Source: Devosia sp. (GTDB lineage: Bacteria > Pseudomonadota > Alphaproteobacteria > Rhizobiales > Devosiaceae). From it: a stretch of 64,000 bases of DNA. Every line of letters begins with the position of its first letter. Within the stretch, counting starts at the first letter, position 1. This document shows, one piece after another, positions 35,828-45,363 of this stretch. The DNA lies in contig NZ_JAGIAW010000010.1 of the NCBI RefSeq assembly GCF_017744655.1, forward strand, positions 1 through 64,000, read 5' to 3'. Under the pieces are notes generated by a model. It was not told where the DNA came from and made no database searches. It saw only the letters and a list, made by a program, of their open reading frames with translations. The translations under genes and the position numbers were made by a program.

Positions 35828-36598
35828 TTGTTGCGTGTCGTTTCCATGAGCCGTTCCATGCGCTGCCTGCTTCTGGCCGGCGTAGCGGCACTGAGCCTTT
35901 CAGCCTGCGCTTCCAATCGCGGGCAGCTCGGGGCGACCGACTATGCCGCCCTGCCCCAGGAACAGCGCCAGCAAACCCTTGCGGAACTGACCGGCCGCTA
36001 TAAGGCCAATCCGCGCGACCGCAATGTCGTCATTCACTATGCCGCCGCCTTGCGCGCCGCGGGCCAACCGCAGCAGGCCGCCGCCGCATTGGAACAGGCG
36101 ATGGCCGCCTATCCAAACGATGTCGAGCTCTCGGTCGCCTATGCCAAGGCGCTCGCCTCGATGGGCAGTTTCGATCAGTCCATTGCCGTGCTCGACCGGG
36201 CGATCCGGCCCGACGCGCCCGATTGGAACGCGCTGCTGGTCAAGGGCGCATCGCTCGACCAGATGGGGCGGCATGGCGAGGCGCGCGCGCTTTATGGCCA
36301 GGCGGCGACCATTGCGCCCGGCGAAGCTGGCATCGAGACCAATCTTGGCCTCTCCTATGCCATGACCAATGAGCTGCCCCTCGCCGAGCAGCACCTGCGC
36401 CGCGCCGTGCAAATGCGCGGGGCCACCACGCAGACCCGGCAGAACCTTGCGCTCGTCGTTGGTTTGCAGGGGCGTTTCGAGGAATGCCGCGCGCTCTATG
36501 CGGCGGAGCTGCCGCCGGAACAGGTCGAATCCAACATGGCCTATGTGCGCGCCCTGCTCACCCAGCAGAACCGCTGGGACATGATCGACAAGGGCTGA
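35828..36598 (+). CDS. tadD: TadD-like TPR lipoprotein of the tad pilus system
   Basis: A 256-residue outer-membrane lipoprotein. The N-terminus has a signal peptide ending in lipobox LSAC, then tetratricopeptide-like helical repeats fill residues about 60-230. TadD is the pilotin-like factor that helps the secretin assemble. TTG 35828 is preferred: AGGAG sits 7 bases upstream, while the first ATG (35846) has no such site. It converges with tadC 9 bases away, and the rest of the tad operon reads toward it. Confidence 0.85.
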   Translation: MLRVVSMSRSMRCLLLAGVAALSLSACASNRGQLGATDYAALPQEQRQQTLAELTGRYKANPRDRNVVIHYAAALRAAGQPQQAAAALEQAMAAYPNDVELSVAYAKALASMGSFDQSIAVLDRAIRPDAPDWNALLVKGASLDQMGRHGEARALYGQAATIAPGEAGIETNLGLSYAMTNELPLAEQHLRRAVQMRGATTQTRQNLALVVGLQGRFEECRALYAAELPPEQVESNMAYVRALLTQQNRWDMIDKG

Positions 36599-36607
36599 TC
36601 TCCTAGA

Positions 36608-37603
36608 TCAACCGCCACCCATCATGCCGTTGCTCATCACCTTGAGGATGGCGGGCGCCATGATGACGATGAAGAGCACCGGCAGGAAAAACAGGATCAG
36701 CGGCACGGTGAGCTTGGGCGGCAGGGCGGCAGCCTTCTTTTCGGCTTCCATCATGCGCGCCTCGCGACCTTCCTCGGCCATGACGCGCAGTGCCTGACCC
36801 ACGGACGTACCATAGCGGTCAGCCTGGATCAGGGCGGTCATCACCGCCTTGACATTGTCGAGTCCCGTGCGGCGGCCGAGATTTTCATAGGCGCGCGTGC
36901 GGTCTTCGAGGAAGGACAACTCTGCCGTCGTCAGCGTCAGCTCTTCGGCAAGCTCGGCGCTTTGTTGGCCGATCTCCTTGCCGACGCGCTTGAGGGCGTG
37001 TTCCATCGACATGCCGGATTCAACGCAGAGCAGCAGCAGATCGAGGCAATCGGACCAGGAGCGGCGGATGGAAGACTGCCGCTTCTGCGTGGCATTCTTG
37101 AGCATCAGGACGGGGAAATAGGACCCGATGAGCCCGGCGCCGATGGCGTAGACGAGATTGAGAAAAACGGGCCGATCACCCGGAATGAGGAAGACCAGGT
37201 AGACCGCCGCAATGGCAAAGACCACGAAAGGCGTCGCAAAGCGCTGGAAGAGAAACGTGGTCAGGTGGCCCTGGCCGCGATAACCCGCCATGGCCAGCTT
37301 GTCGACGGTGCTGTCGTCCTGAAAGGCCTTCTTGAGATCGAAGCGATCGACCGCCCGCTTCATATAGGTCTTGGTCTCGGTGCCGCGGCGGATCGAACTG
37401 CGCCCATCGGTGGGGGTCCCACCGCGCAGACGCGACATTTCTTCAGCCCGCATGCGATCTCGCTCAACCGCGACCCGCTTGATGCGGACGCGCATGTCCT
37501 GCTTGACGATCATCGAAGAGCCGAAGGTAAAGACCACCGCCGCCGCGGAAATCGCCGCCAGGATCGCGATGAGGAATTCGCGCGATGTGAGCATCTCGAC
37601 CAT
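36608..37603 (-). CDS. tadC: Tad platform protein TadC (GspF family)
   Basis: A 331-residue inner-membrane type II/IV secretion F-domain protein, with three hydrophobic segments: one N-terminal (FLIAILAAISAAAVVF), a central pair, and one near the end (LILFFLPVLFIVIMAP). The GspF fold is visible around residues 190-300. With TadB it forms the assembly platform driven by CpaF. It lies 18 bases after tadB in the operon. Length is standard. Confidence 0.92.
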   Translation of the reverse strand: MVEMLTSREFLIAILAAISAAAVVFTFGSSMIVKQDMRVRIKRVAVERDRMRAEEMSRLRGGTPTDGRSSIRRGTETKTYMKRAVDRFDLKKAFQDDSTVDKLAMAGYRGQGHLTTFLFQRFATPFVVFAIAAVYLVFLIPGDRPVFLNLVYAIGAGLIGSYFPVLMLKNATQKRQSSIRRSWSDCLDLLLLCVESGMSMEHALKRVGKEIGQQSAELAEELTLTTAELSFLEDRTRAYENLGRRTGLDNVKAVMTALIQADRYGTSVGQALRVMAEEGREARMMEAEKKAAALPPKLTVPLILFFLPVLFIVIMAPAILKVMSNGMMGGG

Positions 37604-37621
37604 GTGAAAGGCTCCCTGGGG

Positions 37622-38599
37622 CTAGATTTCGAACTGAATCATGCGGTTCATGACGAAGGCGCCCATGCACATCATCAGAGCTGCGACACCAAGCCAGATA
37701 TTGCCGATGGGCGTCGAAATCAGTGGCGAGAGATATTCGGGCGAGATCACCGACACCATGATTGCAACGAAAACCGGCAGCGAGCCGATGATGCCGGCGG
37801 AAGCCTTGGCTTCCGAGGACATGGCGGCGACCTTCTGTTTCATCTTCTTACGATTGCGGAGCACGCGCGCGAGGTTACCGAGCGCCTCGGAGAGATTGCC
37901 GCCGGCCTGCTGCTGCACGGAAATGACGACGACGAAGAAATTGACTTCGGGCAGCGGCACGCGATCGAGCAGGATCTGCACGGACTCAGTCATGGAAAAG
38001 CCGAAGGACTGCTGATCGAGCACGCGGCCGAATTCGGATTTTACCGGTTCCTTGGTGTCCTTGGCGACGACGCGCATGGAATCGTTGAGCGGCAGGCCGG
38101 TCTTGACGCCGCGCACGATGGCTTCGACGGCATTGGGCAGCTCGTCGAGGAACTGGTTCTGGTACTTCTTGCGCCGCCGCTTGACATACATGCGCGGCAG
38201 CAGATAGGCGCCCGCCACGGCAAAGATGGCGGCAAAATAATACGGGACCTGCGTGACCAGCAGCACGACGAAAAGGAGGCCGCCAAAAATGCAGCTATTG
38301 CGAATGAAGGCGGCCGGCGAAATCGTCATGCCGGCCTGAAAGATGAGGTCGGGCAGCGTCACGCGCTTTCTTGCATTGATCTCGTCGGTCTGCGCTTTCA
38401 GCGCCTGCTGAACGGTCTTGCGGCGCGCATCGCGCGTGCGATTGACGTCCATTTCGCGACGCGTCGTGCGGATGTCGCCCTGATAGGCCTTGAGGCGCTT
38501 GTCGGCGCGGCTATTGCCCAGAGCCGAGGGGACCAGGGCAAAGCCGGCGGCACCGACGGCGATAACGGCCAGGACAGCAAGCAGGATGGTGATGAGCAT
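37622..38599 (-). CDS. tadB: Tad platform protein TadB (GspF family)
   Basis: A 325-residue inner-membrane protein with an N-terminal helix (MLITILLAVLAVIAVGAAGFAL), a helical pair near 85-125 and a C-terminal hydrophobic region. The GspF domain shows the family SESGLPL-like segment as GVKTGLPLNDSM. It pairs with TadC to form the pilus motor platform. Its start is 2 bases from the cpaF stop, implying coupled translation. Confidence 0.92.
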   Translation of the reverse strand: MLITILLAVLAVIAVGAAGFALVPSALGNSRADKRLKAYQGDIRTTRREMDVNRTRDARRKTVQQALKAQTDEINARKRVTLPDLIFQAGMTISPAAFIRNSCIFGGLLFVVLLVTQVPYYFAAIFAVAGAYLLPRMYVKRRRKKYQNQFLDELPNAVEAIVRGVKTGLPLNDSMRVVAKDTKEPVKSEFGRVLDQQSFGFSMTESVQILLDRVPLPEVNFFVVVISVQQQAGGNLSEALGNLARVLRNRKKMKQKVAAMSSEAKASAGIIGSLPVFVAIMVSVISPEYLSPLISTPIGNIWLGVAALMMCMGAFVMNRMIQFEI

Positions 38600-38601
38600 A
38601 T

Positions 38602-40101
38602 CTAGCGCCCCATCAGCTCATGCTGTTCAGTATTGGCCTTTTCCAGCGCCTCCACCAGATTGGCCTCTTCGTTGAAGTAGCGGGCCCGTTCGGTAAAATT
38701 GGGCTTGGTGATGCCGGTCGAGCGGTGCTTGCCGAGCAGCATACCGTTCGCGTCCTCGCCCATGATGTCGTAGACGAAGACGTCCTGGGTGACGATGACG
38801 TCGCCTTCCATGCCCAGCACTTCGGAAATGTGGGTGATACGGCGCGAGCCGTCACGCAGACGCGCGGCCTGCACGATGACGTCGATCGAGGAGACGATCA
38901 TTTCGCGGATGGTGCGGCTCGGCAGGGAATAGCCGCCCATGGTGATCATGGATTCAAGACGAGACAGAGCTTCGCGCGGGGAGTTGGCGTGCAGCGTGCC
39001 CATGGAGCCGTCGTGGCCCGTGTTCATGGCCTGGAGAAGGTCAAAGCTCTCCGGGCCGCGGACTTCGCCGACGATGATGCGCTCGGGACGCATACGCAGG
39101 CAATTCTTGATGAGATCGCGCATGGTGATCTCTCCTTCGCCTTCCAAGTTCGGCGGGCGGGTTTCAAGACGCACCACGTGGGGCTGCTGCAGCTGAAGTT
39201 CGGCGGAGTCTTCGCAGGTGATGACGCGCTCGTCCTTCTCGATGAAGGCGGTGAGGCAATTGAGCAGCGTCGTCTTGCCCGAGCCGGTGCCGCCCGAGAT
39301 CAAGACATTGGCGCGGACGCGGCCCAGAATGCGCAGCACTTCGGCGCCTTCGGGCGAAATGGAACCGTATTTGACGAGCTGCTGCAGGGTCAGCTTGTCC
39401 TTCTTGAATTTTCGAATCGTCAGTGCGGCGCCGTCGATGGCAAGGGGAGGCGCAATGACATTGACGCGCGAACCGTCTGGAAGACGGGCGTCGCAAATAG
39501 GAGAACCTTCGTCGACACGGCGGCCAACCTGGGACACGATGCGCTGGCAGACATTCATCAGATGCGCATCGTCGCGGAAGCGCACATTGGTGAGGCGCAC
39601 CTTGCCGCCGACTTCGATGTAGCACTTCTGGCTGCCATTCACCATGATATCGGCGATGTCGTCGCGCGCCAGCAATGGTTCGAGCGGGCCATAGCCGAGC
39701 ACGTCGTTGCAGATGTCCTCGAGCAGGTCTTCCTGCTCGGAAATCGACATGACGATGGATTTGAGCGCGATGATTTCGCCGACGATGTCGCGAATTTCCT
39801 CGCGCGCCGACTGCTGCTCCATCGTCGCCAACTGGCTGAGATCGATGGAGTCGATCAGGGCGTTGAAGATGGCCGACTTGGTCTGGAAATATTCCTTGTC
39901 GCGCTGCGCATCCACAGGATTGCGCACATCGAGCACTTCGTCGGTGGTGCGCTGGCGTGCGGCCATGCCGTCGCTATCCGAAGCCCGTCGCTGAACCGGC
40001 TGGACTTGTGCAGGCTCAGGCCGGGCCGCGCTCGGAATCGGCCGGGGCACTTCGCCCACGCCTGGCGTATTGCCGCCGAATGTCGTCCGCTTACCAAACA
40101 T
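38602..40101 (-). CDS. cpaF: Tad secretion ATPase CpaF/TadA
   Basis: A 499-residue hexameric secretion ATPase that powers Flp pilus extension and probably retraction. The Walker [10 protein letters not shown] is near residues 270-278, followed by an Asp box ([14 protein letters not shown]), Walker B-like [12 protein letters not shown] and the His box ([12 protein letters not shown]). The N-terminal 90 residues are Pro/Gln-rich and probably disordered before the N-domain. Its position between cpaE and tadB matches the cpa order. Confidence 0.96.
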   Translation of the reverse strand: MFGKRTTFGGNTPGVGEVPRPIPSAARPEPAQVQPVQRRASDSDGMAARQRTTDEVLDVRNPVDAQRDKEYFQTKSAIFNALIDSIDLSQLATMEQQSAREEIRDIVGEIIALKSIVMSISEQEDLLEDICNDVLGYGPLEPLLARDDIADIMVNGSQKCYIEVGGKVRLTNVRFRDDAHLMNVCQRIVSQVGRRVDEGSPICDARLPDGSRVNVIAPPLAIDGAALTIRKFKKDKLTLQQLVKYGSISPEGAEVLRILGRVRANVLISGGTGSGKTTLLNCLTAFIEKDERVITCEDSAELQLQQPHVVRLETRPPNLEGEGEITMRDLIKNCLRMRPERIIVGEVRGPESFDLLQAMNTGHDGSMGTLHANSPREALSRLESMITMGGYSLPSRTIREMIVSSIDVIVQAARLRDGSRRITHISEVLGMEGDVIVTQDVFVYDIMGEDANGMLLGKHRSTGITKPNFTERARYFNEEANLVEALEKANTEQHELMGR

Positions 40102-40142
40102 GCTCGCCTCGTTCGTCTTCCTTCCTGTCCTCTAGAGCCGGC

Positions 40143-41420
40143 TCATGCCCGCTTCTTGAGGAAGGACGGCAGTTTAATCAGCCCCGCCGGCTTGCCGGCA
40201 CCATGCGACGGCTGGCGTCCGGTCACCTGCATGCCAATACTGCGATAGACCTCATTGACCTTGTTGTTGGCCGCGACCTCCGCCACCATCTGCCCGTTAT
40301 TGGCCGCGGTGCCGAAAAGCGCGGCGTCGAAGCCGATCTGTCCGATGAGGTTGCATTCGACCGACGAGGCAAATTCGGCGGCGCCAATCTCGGGACGGCG
40401 GGCAACGCCCTGACGATTGATCACGAGGCTCGGGGCCCTTTCGGTCGGACGCAGGGCCTTGATCGTATCCGCCAGATTCTTGGCATTGCGCAGATTGGCT
40501 AGATCGGGTTCGGCCACGATCACCACTTCATCGATGGTCGAGAGCGTGTGCCGCACCCAGGCATTCCAGGCATGCGGAATGTCGAGGATGATCACCGGCA
40601 CCGACTTCTGGCAGATTTCAACGATCTGCTCGAATTCGCGCTCTTCGAAATCCCAGGTGCGGTCCAGCATGGCCGGGGCGGTGAGCAGGTTGATATGATT
40701 GGCCGCCTTGCTCATCAGGCGGTCGAGCATGGTCTGGTCGACCTTCTGATTGGCCAACAGCGCATCGGCCACGCCGTGAGGCGGATCCTGATTGAAATTG
40801 AGACCAGCCGTGCCGAAGGCGAGGTCCATATCGATGATCAGGCAATCCTGACGCAGAACGGTGGCGATGGCCCAGGCGACATTATGGGCGACCGTCGAGC
40901 CGCCTGCCCCGCCCTTGGCAGAGACAAAGCCGATGGTGCGACCAATGGGTGCGGCGCCCTCGCCGGCAAAAAGCTCGGTAATGGCGGTGACGATGATCTG
41001 CGCGGTGGACGGCAGCACGATATATTCGGAAATGCCCGAGCGGATCAGCTCGCGATAAAGCAGCACGTCGTTGACGTGGCCGAGCACGATCACACGTGTC
41101 GTCGCGTCGCAAACTTCGGCAAGACGCTCCAGGGCTCCCGGGATTTCCTCGGGCGGCAGCGAGGTTTCGACGATGATGAGATTGGGGGTAGGATTGGTCT
41201 TGTAGGTTTCGACCGCGCCATCGATGCCGCCATTATGCGTCGTCAACGCCACCTTGGACATGCGCCGGTCATGCACCGCGCTTTCGACGAGTTGCGCGGT
41301 CTGGGAATGCTCGCAAAAGGCCTGGATGGTGACGCGCGGCACAAGGCGCGCGCCGGGCGCGATCTCTGCTGCCGGCTCTTCCTGCTTTACCGGCTCATCC
41401 GAGGTCAGGAAACTCTTCAT
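40143..41420 (-). CDS. cpaE: CpaE/TadZ pilus localisation protein
   Basis: A 425-residue protein with an atypical receiver-like N-terminal domain and a C-terminal ParA/MinD-type P-loop. The deviant Walker motif KGGAGGST is near residue 165, where family members often carry changed residues and may lack strong ATPase activity. TadZ/CpaE marks the pole and recruits CpaF. The receiver domain retains no obvious phospho-acceptor pocket. It follows cpaC by 27 bases. Confidence 0.93.
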   Translation of the reverse strand: MKSFLTSDEPVKQEEPAAEIAPGARLVPRVTIQAFCEHSQTAQLVESAVHDRRMSKVALTTHNGGIDGAVETYKTNPTPNLIIVETSLPPEEIPGALERLAEVCDATTRVIVLGHVNDVLLYRELIRSGISEYIVLPSTAQIIVTAITELFAGEGAAPIGRTIGFVSAKGGAGGSTVAHNVAWAIATVLRQDCLIIDMDLAFGTAGLNFNQDPPHGVADALLANQKVDQTMLDRLMSKAANHINLLTAPAMLDRTWDFEEREFEQIVEICQKSVPVIILDIPHAWNAWVRHTLSTIDEVVIVAEPDLANLRNAKNLADTIKALRPTERAPSLVINRQGVARRPEIGAAEFASSVECNLIGQIGFDAALFGTAANNGQMVAEVAANNKVNEVYRSIGMQVTGRQPSHGAGKPAGLIKLPSFLKKRA

Positions 41421-41447
41421 TGCACTACTCCTTGCACCATCGAACGC

Positions 41448-42860
41448 TCAGTCGAGCACAAAGCCGACCGACCCGCTGAACCCGCCCCGCATGCCGCCGC
41501 TGCCGGCGACGCCATATTGATTTTCGAGCTTCCCGAGGAAGATCGCTTCCGCATCGCTCGCTGGGGTCGAAAAGTCGGTCGGTACAGCGATGCTGCCGGC
41601 CGGAACGGGATTGACGAGATAGGGCGTGACCAGGATGACCAGTTCGGTCTCCTCAGTCTGGAAGTCGCGAGACCGGAAGAGAGCACCCAGGATCGGGATG
41701 TCGCCGAGCCAAGGGAACTGATTGATCTGCTGGGACGAACGCTCCTGCAAGAGACCGCCGATGGCCAGTGTCATGCCGCTCGGGACTTCGACCGACGTGT
41801 TGGCCTGGCGCTTGGTGATCGACAGGTCGGCCTGCGGTTCCGACACCGACGTATCGACCGTCAGGGCGATGGCGCCGTTCGACTTCACGACCGGGGTGAA
41901 AGCAAGCTCGACGCCATAGGGCTTGAACAGAACAGTGCGCTTTTTGCTGCCGTCATCGTCTTCGTCATAGGTGTAATAGGGCAATTCGCCGCCGGCGAGG
42001 AACTTGGCCGCCTGGCCCGAGATCGCGGTCAGCGTGGGCTGTGCGAGAACCCGCAATGCGCCGCGCCCTTCGAGCGCGCGGATAGCGGCGCTGACACGAT
42101 TACCATTGGCGCCGAAAGACGCGTCGATGCCGTCGGTCGGGAAAGCATCGGTCAAGAGGCCATTGGCAAAGCTCAGCAGGTTCGTGGTGCCGACATTGAC
42201 GATGGCGCCGAAATTGATGCCGAACTGCTTGGCTACGTCACGCTTCACTTCCGAGACAGTGACCTGCAGCATGACCTGCTGGGCGCCTGCCACGTCGAGA
42301 ATGTTGGCGACGTTTTCTGGCGCGCCGGCAAACTGGACGGCGACCTGCCCGGCCCGATCCTTGTCGTCCGAGGATAGAACCGTGCCGGTCAGAACCACGC
42401 GATTGGTCGAGTCCCCGATGGTGACCGATTCAACAGCAATCCTTGAGCCCGGAATGACACGCGCCAGCGCCTCTTCGAGCGCATTGCCGACCTGGGACGG
42501 CTCCTTGATAACGCGCAGATCCAGCACCTGGATGGTGCGGCCGGCATCGTCGATGAAGAAGATATTGGTATTGCCGCCGCCGATCCCCTGCACGATGGCA
42601 CGGGTGCGGGTGCGCATGATGGCCGCGGCGACATTGGGCTGGGACACCACGACTTCGGCGACGCCGGCAGGCAGATCGACGATGATCGACTTGTTGAGTT
42701 CGATATCGAGATTGCGCTGGGCGCCATAGGCGGTCGATGCGACCGTAATCTGCGACTGGGCAAGGGCCGGCAAGGCCAGACCGAGGGTTGCCAACGATAG
42801 CGTGCCGGCCAGGGCCAGCAAGCGGAGGGGGCGAAATGCCGTCTGCATTGTCGTTGTCAT
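41448..42860 (-). CDS. cpaC: CpaC/RcpA outer-membrane secretin of the tad pilus
   Basis: A 470-residue secretin with a Sec signal peptide (to about residue 35, ending ALAQS), an N-terminal pilus-assembly domain, a BON-like segment (SVTIGDSTNRVVLTGTV), and the secretin core ending with VPSGMTLAIGGLLQE and PWLGDIPILGALFRS. It multimerises in the outer membrane as the pilus exit channel. The tadD product probably helps localise it. Confidence 0.94.
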   Translation of the reverse strand: MTTTMQTAFRPLRLLALAGTLSLATLGLALPALAQSQITVASTAYGAQRNLDIELNKSIIVDLPAGVAEVVVSQPNVAAAIMRTRTRAIVQGIGGGNTNIFFIDDAGRTIQVLDLRVIKEPSQVGNALEEALARVIPGSRIAVESVTIGDSTNRVVLTGTVLSSDDKDRAGQVAVQFAGAPENVANILDVAGAQQVMLQVTVSEVKRDVAKQFGINFGAIVNVGTTNLLSFANGLLTDAFPTDGIDASFGANGNRVSAAIRALEGRGALRVLAQPTLTAISGQAAKFLAGGELPYYTYDEDDDGSKKRTVLFKPYGVELAFTPVVKSNGAIALTVDTSVSEPQADLSITKRQANTSVEVPSGMTLAIGGLLQERSSQQINQFPWLGDIPILGALFRSRDFQTEETELVILVTPYLVNPVPAGSIAVPTDFSTPASDAEAIFLGKLENQYGVAGSGGMRGGFSGSVGFVLD

Positions 42861-42873
42861 TCTGCTCTCCCGC

Positions 42874-43815
42874 CTATTGCGGCATCAACTGCGGTTCGAC
42901 CGCGTCGACCTGGATTTCCATTTCGTCTTCGGAGAAACCACCTTCGGGGACGAACTCGTTGACCGGCGCAAATTCCGTACCGGAGCCTGTCTGGGCCACC
43001 GCGCCGGCCATGACGCTCTGCTCCTTGCCGAAGCGGATGACCCGAACAGCCTGGCTGGTGCTGGCAGGACGCTGCGCATCGGCGCCCTTGCCGAAATCGG
43101 TGATCGAGCGCAGCGTCAGGCTCAACTGGCCACGCATGGAGGCATTGATCAGCGTTTCCGCCTGTCCCGGCGTCAGTTCGAGCGTTGCCACGGTGCTCTT
43201 GTCGAAGGTTTCGGGGGTGGGGCTGTCGCTCTCGGCTTTCGCGTCGCCGCCGCTCACGCCCATTTCGCCGAGGCGCTTGCCGATGGCGAGGACGCGCACA
43301 TTGGACAGCACGACCTCGGACTGCTGGCCCGTCGGCGTGGACGTGGTCAGGAGCACGTCCACATGGTCGTTGGGAACAACGAAACCGCCGGCACTCGAGA
43401 GGGCATTGACCCCCACTGCCACGCCGCGCATGCCTGAAGCCAGCACCGCCGAAAGATAGCCCTGCGCAGACCGGACGAGCTTTTGTTCGCGGATCGGCTC
43501 GCCGGGAAAGAATTCAAAGCGGGCAACCGCGCCGGTGAGTTCGGTCGGCGCGTCGGGCATGGCCGAGATGGTCACATATTCCGGACGCACGGCGCCCTCG
43601 GGCCAATCCTGCCATTCCAGTGTCTCGGGCTTGAGGCGTTCGCCCATGCCGATCGGCGCTTTGGCGACGAGAACCTGCGCCTTTTGCTCCTGCACGACCT
43701 GGGTGACGACTTCCGTGGAAGGGGCCGGCGCACGGCCCATGCGCATAACCAGGAATGCGGCAAGTCCACCTGCGACTAGGGCCACTACTACCAGGATTAT
43801 GCGTGCTGGTCTCAT
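42874..43815 (-). CDS. cpaB: CpaB/RcpC pilus assembly protein (SAF domain)
   Basis: A 313-residue periplasmic protein anchored by an N-terminal helix (IILVVVALVAGGLAAFLV), with a SAF-type beta-clip domain at about 45-110 (LVAKAPIGMGERLKPETLEW). The C-terminal region has an acidic end that includes a long E/D stretch. CpaB/RcpC is thought to stabilise the secretin or pilus passage. It is the first gene of the cpaB-cpaC-cpaE-cpaF-tadB-tadC operon, and a terminator separates it from the pilin genes. Confidence 0.92.
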   Translation of the reverse strand: MRPARIILVVVALVAGGLAAFLVMRMGRAPAPSTEVVTQVVQEQKAQVLVAKAPIGMGERLKPETLEWQDWPEGAVRPEYVTISAMPDAPTELTGAVARFEFFPGEPIREQKLVRSAQGYLSAVLASGMRGVAVGVNALSSAGGFVVPNDHVDVLLTTSTPTGQQSEVVLSNVRVLAIGKRLGEMGVSGGDAKAESDSPTPETFDKSTVATLELTPGQAETLINASMRGQLSLTLRSITDFGKGADAQRPASTSQAVRVIRFGKEQSVMAGAVAQTGSGTEFAPVNEFVPEGGFSEDEMEIQVDAVEPQLMPQ

Positions 43816-43954
43816 GACCCACTCCGGCTCTACCGGGCGCTCGCGCCCAATTCCACGGGTGAACTATGAAAGCAAAGGGTCAAGGTTTGGTTAATCGGGC
43901 GCTAAGACTTGCGGTTAACAGTTTATGAATACTGGCGATTTGCAAGGTGGCGAC

Positions 43955-43986
43955 AAAAAAGAAGACCCCGGCGACAAGCGCCGGGG
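43955..43986 (-). terminator. Terminator after the prepilin peptidase gene
   Basis: On the minus strand CCCCGGCG (43979-43986), loop CTTGT and CGCCGGGG (43966-43973) are followed by a TCTTCTTTTTT run (reaching 43955). It ends the pilin-peptidase transcript before the cpaB operon, implying a separate cpaB promoter in the 140 bases upstream of 43815. Confidence 0.85.
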
Positions 43987-44014
43987 CCTCGATATTTCGT
44001 GAGAATGAGACGGA

Positions 44015-44515
44015 TCAGGCCGCAAGGCGCTCGAAAATGGCGGAGTTCGAATAGACCGTGATGCCGGCGACCGCCAGGGCGATGCCATAGGGAATGCCAG
44101 AGCGCTTGTTGTGCAGCCGCGCGACCCAACCGAAGCGGGCAAGCGCGGGGTTGAGCGGAATGCCGCGCACCACCAGGATCAGGATGGTCAGCACGCCGCC
44201 GAAAAGGGCTGCATAGGCAAGGTAAGGCAATGTCATGCCAAAGCCCAGCCACAGCGTCGTGGCTGCAGCGAGTTTGGCATCACCGCCGCCGATAAGGCGC
44301 AGCGCAAAAAGGCCAAAGGCGACCGCGAGCACGATGAGCGCACAGAGCACGTGCATGGCAAATTGCTGCAATGGCAGATTGATCGCGATGGCGACAATGA
44401 AGAAGGCAACGGTAAGGAGCAGCACCAGCTTGTTGGAGATGCGCATGGTGAAGAGATCGGACGACGCCGCGATCGCCATGGCAACGGGGAAGAAGAAAAG
44501 GGCAATAGTACTCAT
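44015..44515 (-). CDS. cpaA: Prepilin peptidase CpaA/TadV
   Basis: A 166-residue polytopic aspartic peptidase that cleaves Flp prepilin leaders. The two catalytic aspartates are in SSDLFTMRISN and GGGDAKLAAA. Four to five hydrophobic helices are visible, but it lacks the methylase domain of GspO, as usual in TadV. ATG 44515 is preferred over the open frame to 44548, which would overlap the pilin gene's stop. It is probably in one transcript with the upstream Flp pilin. Confidence 0.9.
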   Translation of the reverse strand: MSTIALFFFPVAMAIAASSDLFTMRISNKLVLLLTVAFFIVAIAINLPLQQFAMHVLCALIVLAVAFGLFALRLIGGGDAKLAAATTLWLGFGMTLPYLAYAALFGGVLTILILVVRGIPLNPALARFGWVARLHNKRSGIPYGIALAVAGITVYSNSAIFERLAA

Positions 44516-44519
44516 CGGA

Positions 44520-44729
44520 TCACTCTTCGTCCGGCATCGGGGTGCCATTGAGCGCTGGCACGATATAGCTTTGGATAGTTTGGTAAACCTCGGTCAGACT
44601 GCCGTTAATGGTGCCAACGGCACCGATTATGACAATGGAAAGCAGTGAGGCGATAAGAGCATACTCTATTGCGGTCGCCCCTGAGCGATCGGCAATAAAT
44701 GTTCTCAGTAAGCTCTTCAACTGCGACAT
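44520..44729 (-). CDS. flp: Flp/Fap type IVb pilin
   Basis: A 69-residue prepilin with the Flp motif SGATAIEYALIASLLSIVIIG: the peptidase would cut after Gly, leaving the Glu and Tyr at +4 and +5 of the mature pilin. The hydrophobic core runs to about residue 40. A second Flp gene lies upstream at 44844-45035; this copy has a longer polar tail (NGTPMPDEE) and is likely the minor or alternative pilin. Confidence 0.9.
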   Translation of the reverse strand: MSQLKSLLRTFIADRSGATAIEYALIASLLSIVIIGAVGTINGSLTEVYQTIQSYIVPALNGTPMPDEE

Positions 44730-44790
44730 GCCTTTGTCCCGCTCTTAACGCCCTGAGATTGCCATCGATAAGTTAAGCAAAGACCAAAAC

Positions 44791-44816
44791 GAAGAAGGCC
44801 CCCTTTCGGAGGCCTT
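44791..44816 (-). terminator. Terminator/attenuator after the first Flp pilin
   Basis: AAGGCCTCC, loop GAAA, GGGGGCCTT on the minus strand (44795-44816), followed by a CTTCGTTTT run. It lies between the two pilin genes and probably limits read-through from the abundant pilin into the second pilin and peptidase genes. Confidence 0.8.
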
Positions 44817-44843
44817 CCAAAACATTACGACGAACTGAAGGAT

Positions 44844-45035
44844 TTACTCTTCAGCGCAAGCAGCGTTTTGTACGCCGGTCAAACAGTCGTTGATGTTGCC
44901 AAACACTGTCTGAAGGTTGCCACCAAGCGCAGCAACGGCACCAATGATGACGACAGAGATAAGAGCGGCGATGAGGCCGTATTCGATTGCAGTGGCGCCG
45001 GATTCGTCCTGCGCGAAACGTGCGAAAATGTTCAT
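44844..45035 (-). CDS. flp: Flp/Fap type IVb pilin (likely major subunit)
   Basis: A 63-residue prepilin with SGATAIEYGLIAALISVVIIG as cleavage site and hydrophobic core, and two cysteines near the C-terminus (NDCLTGVQNAAC) that could form a disulfide in the mature pilin. It is first in the minus-strand transcript, directly after the AT-rich 328-base promoter region, and is followed by a strong terminator, both consistent with high expression. Confidence 0.93.
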   Translation of the reverse strand: MNIFARFAQDESGATAIEYGLIAALISVVIIGAVAALGGNLQTVFGNINDCLTGVQNAACAEE

Positions 45036-45363
45036 GTCCCAGGCTCCTTTTTACACGTCCTCGAGTGACGCCTCACGGCCAGTCACACAGCGAAGATGGG
45101 CTCAGCCTAGCCAGCAGTGATTGCAAATGAGTTAATCGAAGTATTTCCAAACGATCGAATTCGCCCAAAAAAATCTATGCTTTTCAATGAATTAACGAGA
45201 TCGATTGCATTCTAACAAACGCCCGGATCCACCCCGCTACGTGCCGTTATTTCGAGTTTGCATTCAACAACTTGCGCGTATCTTCTTTTATTCTTAACCA
45301 CGCCAAAATCGCCGCGTTTGCCAAGTGTTTACCATTCCGCGCGATCCTTGAGGCCGAGTTTTC
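45036..45363. promoter_or_regulatory. Divergent promoter region between Flp pilin and the CpaC-like gene
   Basis: A 328-base A+T-rich region between genes transcribed outward on both strands. It holds the pilin promoter (minus) and the promoter of the CpaC-like, TadE and TadF genes (plus). Poly-A tracts, such as the run near 45168, and repeated ATTAA words stand out, but no clear -35/-10 pair or operator dyad could be fixed by eye. No gene is seen in it. Confidence 0.5.

Noticed and set aside
36962..42377. Long open frames on the plus strand across the tad operon (for example 36962-38605, 38620-40248, 40548-42377)
   Set aside because: They lie antisense to well-identified tad genes, have His/Asp/Gly-rich translations without domains, and arise from high G+C third positions.
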